From positions 2,666,001-2,730,000 of the forward strand of contig NZ_CP123584.1 of assembly GCF_045277565.1 (NCBI RefSeq): a DNA stretch of 64,000 nt, written 5' to 3'. Positions 8,695 through 16,634 of this stretch are shown one piece after another. The DNA comes from Aliisedimentitalea scapharcae (lineage in GTDB: Bacteria > Pseudomonadota > Alphaproteobacteria > Rhodobacterales > Rhodobacteraceae). Made by a program: the position numbers and the translations under genes. The notes beneath the pieces were generated by a model. That model had not been told where the DNA came from and did no database searches. It worked only from the letters and a program-made list of their open reading frames with translations. How positions within the stretch are numbered: the stretch's first letter is position 1; each line of letters starts with the position of its first letter.

Positions 8695-8708
8695 CCCCCC
8701 CCCCCCCC
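8695..8708. repeat. C14 homopolymer tract
   Basis: An uninterrupted run of fourteen C residues lies in the spacer between the MttB-like gene and guaA. It lies in no supported gene. It may be a length-variable tract or a sequencing-sensitive site. Confidence 0.9.
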
Positions 8709-8749
8709 GCGTCCGAGAGTCAATGCTGTGCTGGGTTGGCCGCCCCTCT

Positions 8750-8822
8750 TGCTTCTTTCTGGGTCCAAATACCTTCGGGGGGAGACCTGAAATCCCCGGA
8801 TTTCGGGTCGGGGGGCAGAAAG
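8750..8822 (+). repeat. Dispersed intergenic repeat, family 2, copy 1
   Basis: The block GCTTCTTTCTGG, then AAATACC, then a run of GGGGGGAGAC and a closing GGGGGGCAG recurs at 51376-51440 in the same orientation. This kind of G-rich palindromic element is, from memory, common in Rhodobacteraceae intergenic regions. Here it lies about 70 bases upstream of guaA. The rest of the 8492-8892 spacer, apart from the C14 tract, shows no gene. Confidence 0.7.
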
Positions 8823-8892
8823 CCCGCACTCCACGGCCCCAAGTGGCACCAAACCTCTTGCGAAAACCCGTGCCTTCGCCTATGGCCCGGAC

Positions 8893-10461
8893 ATGAGTGA
8901 TACATCCCACGACCGCCTCCTGATCATCGACTTCGGCAGCCAGGTTACGCAGCTCATTGCCCGGCGCCTGCGCGAGTTGAATGTCTATTGCGAAATCCAC
9001 CCCTATCAGAACGTCACGATGGACTTCGTGCGCCAGATGGCGCCGCGGGCCGTGATCTTCTCGGGCGGGCCCGACAGCGTGACCCGCGACGGTAGCCCCC
9101 GTGCCCCCCAGGAGATCTTTGATCTGGGCGTGCCGATCCTGGGCATCTGCTATGGCCAGCAGGTCATGATGCACCAATTGGGCGGCAAGGTCGAAAGCGG
9201 CCATGGTACCGCCGAATTCGGGCGCGCATACGTAACCCCGACCGTCAACTCCCTGCCTCTGTTGCAGGGCTGGTTTGCTGATGACAGCGACCGCGAACAG
9301 GTCTGGATGAGCCACGGCGATCACGTCAGCGAAATCGCCCCCGGGTTCGAGGTCTACGGCACCTCGCCCAATGCACCCTATGCCATCACGGCCGACGTCA
9401 GCCGCAATTTCTATGCGGTGCAATTCCATCCCGAAGTGCATCACACCCCCAACGGCGCGAAGCTGTACGAGAATTTTGTCAAACTGGCTGGGTTCACCGG
9501 CGATTGGACCATGGGCGCATATCGCGAACAGGCGATCCAGGCGATCCGCGATCAGGTCGGAGACAAACAGGTCATCTGTGGCCTGTCCGGTGGCGTTGAC
9601 AGCTCGGTCGCGGCTATCCTGATCCACGAGGCGATTGGCGATCAGCTGACTTGCGTGTTTGTTGACCATGGGTTGCTGCGCAAGAACGAGGCCGAAGAAG
9701 TCGTCGCCATGTTCCGCGACAATTACAATATCCAATTGATCCACGCGGACGAACAGGAGTTGTTCCTGGGCGAACTGGACGGTCAATCGGATCCCGAAAC
9801 CAAACGCAAGATCATCGGCAAGCTGTTCATTGACGTGTTCCAGAAACACGCCAACACCATCGAAGGTGCCGAATTCCTGGCTCAGGGGACATTGTACCCC
9901 GATGTCATCGAATCTGTTTCGTTCAGCGGCGGACCGTCAGTCACAATCAAATCGCACCACAATGTGGGTGGCCTGCCGGAAAAGATGGGCCTGAAACTGG
10001 TCGAACCTCTGCGTGAACTGTTCAAGGACGAAGTCCGTGCACTGGGGCGCGAGTTGGGCCTGCCGCAATCGTTCATCGGTCGCCATCCCTTCCCCGGTCC
10101 CGGACTGGCCATCCGCTGCCCCGGAGAAATTACCCGCGAGAAACTGGAAATCCTGCGCGAAGCGGATGCCATTTATATCGACCAGATCCGCAAACACGGT
10201 CTGTATGATGACATCTGGCAGGCTTTTGTTGCGATTCTGCCGGTGCGTACCGTGGGTGTGATGGGAGACGGGCGGACCTATGATTTTGCCTGTGCCCTGC
10301 GCGCAGTGACATCCGTGGACGGCATGACAGCGGATTATTATCCGTTCAGCCACGAATTCCTTGGCGAAACCGCCACGCGGATCATCAATGAAGTCAAAGG
10401 CATCAACCGCTGTACCTATGACATCACGTCCAAGCCTCCGGGCACGATTGAATGGGAATGA
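8893..10461 (+). CDS. guaA: GMP synthase (glutamine-hydrolysing)
   Basis: This 522-residue bifunctional enzyme converts XMP to GMP using glutamine and ATP in the cytosol. The N-terminal class I glutamine amidotransferase domain has the nucleophile C86 in GICYGQQV and the His-Glu pair in QFHPEVHH near 182. The ATP-pyrophosphatase domain carries the PP-loop SGGVDSS near residue 233. The C-terminal dimerisation domain ends with the conserved TYDITSKPPGTIEWE. Length and start are standard. It stands alone, between a repeat-containing spacer and its own terminator. Confidence 0.97.
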   Translation: MSDTSHDRLLIIDFGSQVTQLIARRLRELNVYCEIHPYQNVTMDFVRQMAPRAVIFSGGPDSVTRDGSPRAPQEIFDLGVPILGICYGQQVMMHQLGGKVESGHGTAEFGRAYVTPTVNSLPLLQGWFADDSDREQVWMSHGDHVSEIAPGFEVYGTSPNAPYAITADVSRNFYAVQFHPEVHHTPNGAKLYENFVKLAGFTGDWTMGAYREQAIQAIRDQVGDKQVICGLSGGVDSSVAAILIHEAIGDQLTCVFVDHGLLRKNEAEEVVAMFRDNYNIQLIHADEQELFLGELDGQSDPETKRKIIGKLFIDVFQKHANTIEGAEFLAQGTLYPDVIESVSFSGGPSVTIKSHHNVGGLPEKMGLKLVEPLRELFKDEVRALGRELGLPQSFIGRHPFPGPGLAIRCPGEITREKLEILREADAIYIDQIRKHGLYDDIWQAFVAILPVRTVGVMGDGRTYDFACALRAVTSVDGMTADYYPFSHEFLGETATRIINEVKGINRCTYDITSKPPGTIEWE

Positions 10462-10484
10462 CCCTTTCAACCAACATTTGATTG

Positions 10485-10516
10485 AAACCCCGGCCCTGCG
10501 CCGGGGTTTTTCTTTT
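10485..10516 (+). terminator. Rho-independent terminator after guaA
   Basis: A ten-bp stem (10485-10494 with 10500-10509, AAACCCCGGC pairing GCCGGGGTTT) with a five-base loop is followed by TTCTTTT. It lies 24 bases after the guaA stop. Confidence 0.9.
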
Positions 10517-10617
10517 GCAATTTGGGATGTTACCGCATCATATCTGATCCATCTGACGTCCGCCGCGTTCGTCCCCTGATCACCGCGCCGACCTCACAGA
10601 CCGCCAACAGAGGCACC

Positions 10618-11532
10618 ATGATGACGCACCGCAAATCAAATACCGTCACAGCCGCTTTTTGGATGGTCGGAGCCATCGCGTCATTTACCACGATGGCCGT
10701 CACCGGCCGCGAGGCTTCGGTTGCCCATGATACCTTTGAAATCATGTTCTACCGCAGTGTCGTCGGCTTTTTGATTGTCAGCGCGGTTCTGACAATCACC
10801 GGGACCTGGCGGCAGGTCAACACCGAGCTGTTTGGCATACATGTCTTGCGCAATGCGGCCCATTTCACCGGCCAGAATTTGTGGTTTTTTGCCATCACCG
10901 CGATTCCGTTGGCTCAGGTCATCGCCCTGGAATTCACCACCCCGCTATGGGTCATCGTGCTGGCCCCCCTGATCCTAAAGGAACGGTTGACGTCGGCCCG
11001 AGCGATTGCGGCTTTTGTTGGCTTCATCGGCGTGCTGATCGTTGCCCGGCCCAACCCCAGCACCATCAACCTTGGGCTGGTCACAGCCGCAGCGGCGGCC
11101 ATCTTCTTTGCAATAACGTTGACCGTGACCAAACGCCTGACCCTGACCCAGAAGACCGCCAATATCCTGTTTTGGCTAACCGCCATGCAAATTCTCATGG
11201 GCGCGGTCATGGCCGGGTATGATGGAGATTTTGCCCTGCCCACGGTTCAATCGCTGCCCTTGTTGCTGATCATCGGATTGGCGGGGGTGTCTGCACATTA
11301 CTGCCTGACCTCGGCCTTGGCGTTGGCCCCTGCGACTATCGTCATTCCCATGGATTTTGCCCGCCTGCCCACAGTCGCCATTCTGGGCATGTTGATCTAT
11401 TCGGAACCCTTGGATATCTGGGTGCTGGTGGGTGCGGTGGTGATTTTTGCCGCCAACTACTACAACATTCTTGCCGAGGGTCGGGCCAACCCCGCGGCGG
11501 CGACACCGGGGCTGCATCGCGATCTGTCCTGA
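10618..11532 (+). CDS. DMT superfamily (EamA) transporter
   Basis: About 304 residues with ten predicted transmembrane helices arranged as two EamA repeats, typical of drug/metabolite transporters in the inner membrane. The conserved ALEFTTPLWVIVLAPLILKERLT segment at the end of the first repeat matches the family. The frame continues upstream to 10522, but ATG 10618 (or the adjacent ATG 10621) with an AGAGG Shine-Dalgarno is preferred. Substrate and direction are unknown; many relatives export amino acids or metabolites. Confidence 0.88.
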   Translation: MMTHRKSNTVTAAFWMVGAIASFTTMAVTGREASVAHDTFEIMFYRSVVGFLIVSAVLTITGTWRQVNTELFGIHVLRNAAHFTGQNLWFFAITAIPLAQVIALEFTTPLWVIVLAPLILKERLTSARAIAAFVGFIGVLIVARPNPSTINLGLVTAAAAAIFFAITLTVTKRLTLTQKTANILFWLTAMQILMGAVMAGYDGDFALPTVQSLPLLLIIGLAGVSAHYCLTSALALAPATIVIPMDFARLPTVAILGMLIYSEPLDIWVLVGAVVIFAANYYNILAEGRANPAAATPGLHRDLS

Positions 11533-11608
11533 CGTCCGTGCACATTGATTGACGTGCCCGCCCCGGCCCATTAGCAAAGGCACGAATGTTTTTGGGAATG
11601 GTTGCACC

Positions 11609-12475
11609 ATGCTGTATCGATCCGCTGACGACTGGCGCAATGCACCGCGCAAGCGCGTGCTTTTCTTTGCCATGTCAGGTTTGGGAAAAACCTATGTGAG
11701 CAACATGTTGCGCGACGCAGGTGATTGGTTTCACTATTCAATCGATTACCGTATCGGCACGCGTTACATGGGCGAATACATCACCGACAATGCCAAAGCC
11801 GAAGCGATGAAGGTTCCGTTTCTGCGCGATCTGTTGTTGTCGGATTCGATCTATATCGGATCGAATATCTCGTTCGAGAATCTGACCCCGGTATCGACCT
11901 ATCTGGGCAAGCCCGGCGACCCGGCCAAAGGTGGGCTACCCATCGCCGAATATCGTCGCCGTCAGGAGCAGTTCCGTCTGGCCGAGATCCACGCCCTGCT
12001 GGATACCGAATATTTCATCGACCGGGCCGAACGGCTCTATGGCTATCCACATTTCATTTGCGACACCGGAGGGTCAATCTGTGAATGGGTCGATCCTGAT
12101 GATCCCAAGGATCCGGTCATGTCCGAACTGGGCAAACACACGCTGATGGTCTGGATCAAAGGCGATGACGCCCACACGGCCGAATTGGCGCGCCGGTTCG
12201 ACAAGGCGCCAAAGCCGATGTCCTATCAGGGCGATTTTCTGGAGCGGGTCTGGACCACCTATCTGCAGCAGCATGATCTGGATGAAACCCAGGTCGACCC
12301 CGATGCCTTTATCCGCTGGACCTATGCCCAGGCGATGGCACATCGCCAGCCCCGCTATGCGGCCATGGCGGACCGCTGGGGTATCACCGTGACCGCCGAT
12401 GAGATGGCACAGGTTCACGATGCCGACAGTTTCGATGACCTGATTGCCTCTGCCCTTGAGGCTCAGGGAAAATAG
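11609..12475 (+). CDS. P-loop ATPase/kinase-like protein of unknown function
   Basis: A 288-residue soluble protein. Residues 21-28 (AMSGLGKT) form a Walker A loop in which the first glycine is replaced by alanine. ICDTGGSICEWVDPDDP near 150-166 may contribute metal or nucleotide binding. A LMVWIKGDD beta-strand/acidic pattern follows. The C-terminal third (DEMAQVHDADSFDDLIASAL) looks helical. The overall plan resembles nucleoside or shikimate kinase-like P-loop proteins, but I recognise no specific family function. ATG 11609 is preferred to an upstream TTG because conserved-looking sequence begins there. It may be cotranscribed with metA, 57 bases downstream. Confidence 0.72.
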   Translation: MLYRSADDWRNAPRKRVLFFAMSGLGKTYVSNMLRDAGDWFHYSIDYRIGTRYMGEYITDNAKAEAMKVPFLRDLLLSDSIYIGSNISFENLTPVSTYLGKPGDPAKGGLPIAEYRRRQEQFRLAEIHALLDTEYFIDRAERLYGYPHFICDTGGSICEWVDPDDPKDPVMSELGKHTLMVWIKGDDAHTAELARRFDKAPKPMSYQGDFLERVWTTYLQQHDLDETQVDPDAFIRWTYAQAMAHRQPRYAAMADRWGITVTADEMAQVHDADSFDDLIASALEAQGK

Positions 12476-12532
12476 ACCTATTTCAACGCTCTATTCCGTA
12501 AACCCAATCCGTACACCCCAAGGGGAACAACC

Positions 12533-13450
12533 ATGCCTATCAAGATCCCGTCTGACCTGCCCGCCTATGACGTTCTGACGAACGAAGGCGTCATGGTCAT
12601 GTCGCCGGATCAGGCCGCACGCCAGGACATTCGCCCGCTGCGCATCGGGTTGCTGAATCTGATGCCCAAAAAGATCCAGACCGAGAACCAGTTCGCCCGT
12701 CTCATCGGGGCGACACCGCTGCAAATCGAGCTGCATCTGATCCGGATGAGCGAACACCGCACCAAGAACACTGCCGCCGCCCATATGGCCGAATTCTACC
12801 GCCCGTTCCAAGAGGTGAAGGACATCAAATACGATGGTCTGATCATCACTGGTGCGCCGATCGAGCATCTCGACTTTGACGACGTAACCTATTGGGAAGA
12901 AATGGAAGAAGTCTTTGATTGGACTCAGACCAACGTGCATTCCACCTTTGGCGTCTGCTGGGGTGGGATGGCGATGATCAACCATTTCCACGGGGTCAAG
13001 AAACACATGCTGAATGCCAAGGCGTTTGGCTGCTTTCGTCATCAGAACCTGGTTCCTGCCTCGCCATTCCTGCGCGGGTTCTCTGATGATTGCGTGATAC
13101 CCGTCAGCCGCTGGACTGAGATGAAACAGGACGAAATCAATGCCGCTCCTGGCCTGCGTACCCTATTGGGAAGCGACGAGGTCGGCCCCTGTCTGGTCGA
13201 AGATCGAGCGCATCATGCGCTCTATATCTTTAATCATTTTGAATATGACAGTGACACGCTGAAGCAGGAATATGATCGCGATGTGGCCGAAGGGACGCCG
13301 ATCAATGTGCCGCTCAATTACTATCCGGACGATGACCCGTCCCGGACACCGCAGAACCGTTGGCGCAGCCACGCACATTTGCTGTACGGCAATTGGATCA
13401 ATGAAATCTACCAAACCACGCCATTTGACAGATCCAATATCGGTGCCTAA
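12533..13450 (+). CDS. metA: Homoserine O-acyltransferase (MetA family, acetyl-CoA type by residue 111)
   Basis: This 305-residue enzyme activates homoserine for methionine biosynthesis. The catalytic triad of the MetA family is visible: nucleophile C142 in FGVCWGG, and H235 and E237 in FNHFEYD. Residue 111, in GAPIEHL, is glutamate. Published work on MetA homologues identified residue 111 as the acyl-CoA selector, with glutamate favouring acetyl-CoA and glycine succinyl-CoA. This protein is therefore probably an O-acetyltransferase even though automatic pipelines name it a succinyltransferase. AAGGGGAACAACC precedes the ATG. I see no SAM riboswitch in the 57-base leader. Confidence 0.93.
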   Translation: MPIKIPSDLPAYDVLTNEGVMVMSPDQAARQDIRPLRIGLLNLMPKKIQTENQFARLIGATPLQIELHLIRMSEHRTKNTAAAHMAEFYRPFQEVKDIKYDGLIITGAPIEHLDFDDVTYWEEMEEVFDWTQTNVHSTFGVCWGGMAMINHFHGVKKHMLNAKAFGCFRHQNLVPASPFLRGFSDDCVIPVSRWTEMKQDEINAAPGLRTLLGSDEVGPCLVEDRAHHALYIFNHFEYDSDTLKQEYDRDVAEGTPINVPLNYYPDDDPSRTPQNRWRSHAHLLYGNWINEIYQTTPFDRSNIGA

Positions 13451-14219
13451 GCGTCCGCTGGCAGTCTTCAACCTCTGACCGGGTCCGATGTCGTCAAGGG
13501 GCGGGGCAAGGCCATGTTCAGGGGCCTGTTCCGCCTTGGGGAACAGCCCCATCGCGCATCGGATCACCATCAGGTCGGCGCAGATGTGCCTGTGTGAGGT
13601 TTATTTCTGTGCTCACAGCGAGGGGAAGATGTGAAGGCGGCCGGTGAGCTCCCGCCCGGAATTTCCGGATCTGACGATCCGTTCATTCCCGTTGGGCCGG
13701 GCGCCGCACCTGTCGGCGCGGCGCGGTCGCGTGACCGATTGGGTGCGCAACGCAAGGTGCACGTCACTGTTTTTCGCCCGTCAGCCCGTGACCTGCCCTG
13801 CGTGCCTGCCCCCTGGTTCCCGCGTTCACAGCGAAGGTGCCCATGTGCCACACCTCCACTCTCGGCATCCCGGCTGCCTGCTCCCTGAGCCCCACCTGGA
13901 ATTTGGGGTCCGTTTAACGGCTCCTTGGATCATGTAACCAGACCCGACATCAGCCACAGGACCGTTTCCGGGGGGCACCTGATCGCCGACCTGAGCAACA
14001 GGATTGCACGAAAGATGTGAGCTGTTTCGGTGTGACCAAAGCTTTGGCGCGCATATCAGTTTGAGGTCTGACCTTTGCTTATACCAGACAGATTTTGTAT
14101 GTCCGCGACCTGTTGATCAAAAGCCTGCTGCCGTCCCCAGAGACCAGAAAGGTCTGCGTGCCAAACCATTTTGTTCCCAACAGACGCCAGATGTCATGAA
14201 TTCAAAATTCTGGGGGGCA
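13451..14219. other. Gene-poor region between metA and dut
   Basis: These 769 bases contain no gene I can support. A hairpin at 13521-13550 (CTGTTCC pairing GGAACAG, extended by GGGG/CCCC with a one-base bulge) could end metA transcription, although no T-run follows. Two similar short blocks, CTCACAGCGAGGGG near 13612 and TTCACAGCGAAGG near 13823, hint at a decayed duplication. Small open frames on both strands lack family resemblance. Confidence 0.5.
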
Positions 14220-14669
14220 CTACGTCCTCCCCGTCGATCCAAATCCCCCCGATCCGCGGTCAGTAGAGGTCAGGTCCTGAACTTCGACCACCGTGGCATG
14301 AATGACGGGGGCAATGATCGCTTGAGCAAAGCGATCCCCATGGGTCAACACAGTTGGCTCATCTCCGAGCTGGAGCAGGCCGACAAATACGATCCCGCGG
14401 TAATCTTCGTCGATCGTGGCCGGGCTGTTGGGAATGATGATCTTTCGCTTGATGGCCAGACTTGACCGGGGGCGAATTTGCATTTCAGTCCGTGGAGGAA
14501 GCTCAACGTGGAACCCGGTTGAAATCAGACGCACTTCACCTGGCGCAAGAGAAACCGGCCCATCCGGCAAGAACGCCCGAAGATCCATTCCGGCAGCGCC
14601 TTGTGTGGCATAGCGGGGGAGCGGCAGGTCATTCCCTTCAACCCTTTTGAACTTAACGGTTTGTGTCAT
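14220..14669 (-). CDS. dut: dUTP diphosphatase
   Basis: This 149-residue trimeric dUTPase hydrolyses dUTP to dUMP and PPi, keeping uracil out of DNA. All five family motifs are present: AAGMDLRA (25-32), RPRSSLA (66-72), PATIDEDYRG (83-92) with catalytic D89, DRFAQAIIAPV (112-122) and the C-terminal P-loop-like RGSGGFGSTG (138-147). In motif 2 the usual RSGLA is RSSLA, a mild variation. ATG 14669 is chosen over the upstream extension, which adds non-conserved residues. The gene sits alone between two gene-poor spacers. Confidence 0.95.
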   Translation of the reverse strand: MTQTVKFKRVEGNDLPLPRYATQGAAGMDLRAFLPDGPVSLAPGEVRLISTGFHVELPPRTEMQIRPRSSLAIKRKIIIPNSPATIDEDYRGIVFVGLLQLGDEPTVLTHGDRFAQAIIAPVIHATVVEVQDLTSTDRGSGGFGSTGRT

Positions 14670-15389
14670 GAAAGGTTCCCCTGATTCCCGACCGAACATT
14701 TGAACCGGCCCGTGACTGTTGGTGCCATCAATCACGCAACAACTTGTTTTCCAACAACAAAGACGCAAATTTAATTCGAACCCTTACACTGCGGCGGTGA
14801 TTCTGGAAACCGTCGTATGGTGCGCTGGTTGTTATCACCACCAAACTGCGCGATGGGTCGCTGCGCAAGGTTGCGCAGGAGTTGCCGGTCGTCTCGGCGT
14901 CCTGAATGCCATATCCATGATCCCCTGCAAGGCGCTGCGCCAGCGCACGAAAACCCGCCCACACAAGTTCGAGTTCCTGGCAGCGGGCACCAGCCAGAGG
15001 TTTGCCGCGAGGTTTCAAAGGCACGGGTGGATCCGTCAGCGCATGTGGCCTGCTTGGCCAGATCTCTGATCCATTTGGAGAAACTGAAACGGAAGTAATC
15101 CTTGAACCGATGGATATCATACTCGGTCGTAGCTATCTGTCGGTCGTGAAACAAGGGAACGCCCTGCTCCACATTGTCGAAACCAAAAGCGCCGCGGTCG
15201 AGGGTAAGGTTGATGCATTGGCCAGCCAGCTTGACGGCGACCCGATGTTTGACGAGGACGAAATTATCTGACAGCCCGGAGTTTGCCCGCCAGCACGGCC
15301 ACCTATCGGTCAAACGATCCCAGCATGGCACGACAGCCGCCCCCCGATTCTACGGGCAAGATGCGCTCAGGTCGCACAGGCCCGCGCGA
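14670..15389. other. Gene-poor region between dut and the Bat operon
   Basis: These 720 bases include a long minus-strand open frame (14771-15331) and an 89-codon plus-strand frame (15002-15271). Neither has a Shine-Dalgarno or a motif I recognise, and they overlap antisense. A plus-strand stretch at about 14822-14890 reads LVVITTKLRDGSLRKVAQELPVVSA before a stop and looks like a possible C-terminal gene remnant. I would treat the whole region as possible gene debris, without identification. Confidence 0.45.
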
Positions 15390-16634
15390 TCACCCATTCA
15401 ATGGTGGCAAGCTTACTTTGTTCGTTGCCCGCCCAGCGAGATGTGCCGCGCGAAGATCTGTAAATTCGGCGGACAAGATCATCCAGGCATCCGTATTTGT
15501 CTGGGTCGTCCCATATGCCTGTCGCCCCACCCCGGCCAACGCAATATCCAGGCAGTCCGGGTTAAAGCCGGGGCATTTGGCAAACCACCGGGCAATGGCG
15601 CGGTGCGCCCCTGCCAGATCCCTAGAGGTAATTGCCTGTTGAACCCGTCGGGCTGCGTAGGGTTCGCTCGTTAGCCATGCGCGTTTTCTGGTGGCTTTCA
15701 AATGTGCCAGCGGCGGCACCAGATAGGTTTTTGCAACCCAGGAGATCAAGCCCAGCAGGATCGCCCCTGCCAGGATCACTGCCATCTGACGTCTGGACAT
15801 CTGCGCAGCGGCAGGCGCGGCGGGGGCATCGACCTTGACGGTTGTGCCGGCGACCGTTGCCGTTTCTACGGTGTTGGTTCCGGTGTTGAACCATTCGACA
15901 GAGATGGGTGCCAATTCAACCGTACCGCCAAATTGTGCAACATAGCTGACGGTTTCACGTCGGGTTCCGCTCAGCACACCCCGGTTGGTGCTTTCCTGGA
16001 CCGAAGGATCCTTGGGGTAGGCGCGCGCAGCATCTGACACCAGCGCGGGAATCAACGGCGGTATGAACAAAGCCGAGGTGCCAGAAATCGTGGCTGTTAC
16101 CTGGCGCGTGAGGGCGTCGCCTTGCGCCAGGGTGTCCTGTGCCCCGTCAATTGTTTCGGACAACGTAAAACTCTCGGCAACGATCAGAGGCGACAGGTCT
16201 TCGGCCCCCTGGGGAACCTGCGACGCAAAGCGGATTGCATCAACAGTCACCTCTGCTTCGATTGGCTGGCTTGTATCCGGATCCGCATAGGTCAATGCGA
16301 TGGTACGCTGCGGCAGCACGAATTCGCCCGGAACCATTGGATAGATCCGATACGCCCGTGTGATACCAGACCAGGTTTCGCCGTCAATTTGCTTGCTGGT
16401 CGGGCTGGAGGCCCGCTCTGGCAAGCGCACGATCAGATTCGGCTCTTCCATTGAGGGATAGGACGGTGGCTCGGGGAACCAGGTCGGCACCAGCACCGTT
16501 ACACGCAAAATTACCGGTTGCCCGACAACTGTGGACTGGGCTGACAACTCTGCGGTGACAATGGGGTCGACTGTCTGGGCCGCAGCGCCCCCTGTGAACA
16601 CTGACAGGATCAGAAACGCCAAAATTCGTGTCAT
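15390..16634 (-). CDS. batD: BatD-like protein
   Basis: A 414-residue envelope protein at the end of a Bat/MoxR operon. It starts with a signal peptide (MTRILAFLILSVFTGGAAAQ), followed by an Ig-like beta-rich region with the BatD pattern TVVGQPVILRVTVLVPTWFPEPPSYPSME. One membrane helix lies near 295-315 (MAVILAGAILLGLISWVA), and a cytosolic tail of about 100 residues follows. BatD proteins accompany BatA/B VWA proteins, linked elsewhere to stress tolerance and envelope integrity. ATG 16634 overlaps the preceding gene's stop by four bases, indicating translational coupling. Confidence 0.84.
   Translation of the reverse strand: MTRILAFLILSVFTGGAAAQTVDPIVTAELSAQSTVVGQPVILRVTVLVPTWFPEPPSYPSMEEPNLIVRLPERASSPTSKQIDGETWSGITRAYRIYPMVPGEFVLPQRTIALTYADPDTSQPIEAEVTVDAIRFASQVPQGAEDLSPLIVAESFTLSETIDGAQDTLAQGDALTRQVTATISGTSALFIPPLIPALVSDAARAYPKDPSVQESTNRGVLSGTRRETVSYVAQFGGTVELAPISVEWFNTGTNTVETATVAGTTVKVDAPAAPAAAQMSRRQMAVILAGAILLGLISWVAKTYLVPPLAHLKATRKRAWLTSEPYAARRVQQAITSRDLAGAHRAIARWFAKCPGFNPDCLDIALAGVGRQAYGTTQTNTDAWMILSAEFTDLRAAHLAGRATNKVSLPPLNG

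Noticed and set aside
8683..9849. 388-codon minus-strand open frame
   Set aside because: It is antisense to guaA, which is unmistakable.
12476..12532. SAM riboswitch in front of metA
   Set aside because: The leader is only 57 bases and lacks the SAM-II pseudoknot sequence pattern.
13521..13550. Terminator after metA
   Set aside because: The hairpin is reasonable but has a bulge and no T-run, so it is mentioned only within the spacer entry.
14771..15331. 186-codon minus-strand frame between dut and batD
   Set aside because: It has no ribosome binding site, no family resemblance and an uneven composition; kept only as part of a gene-poor region.
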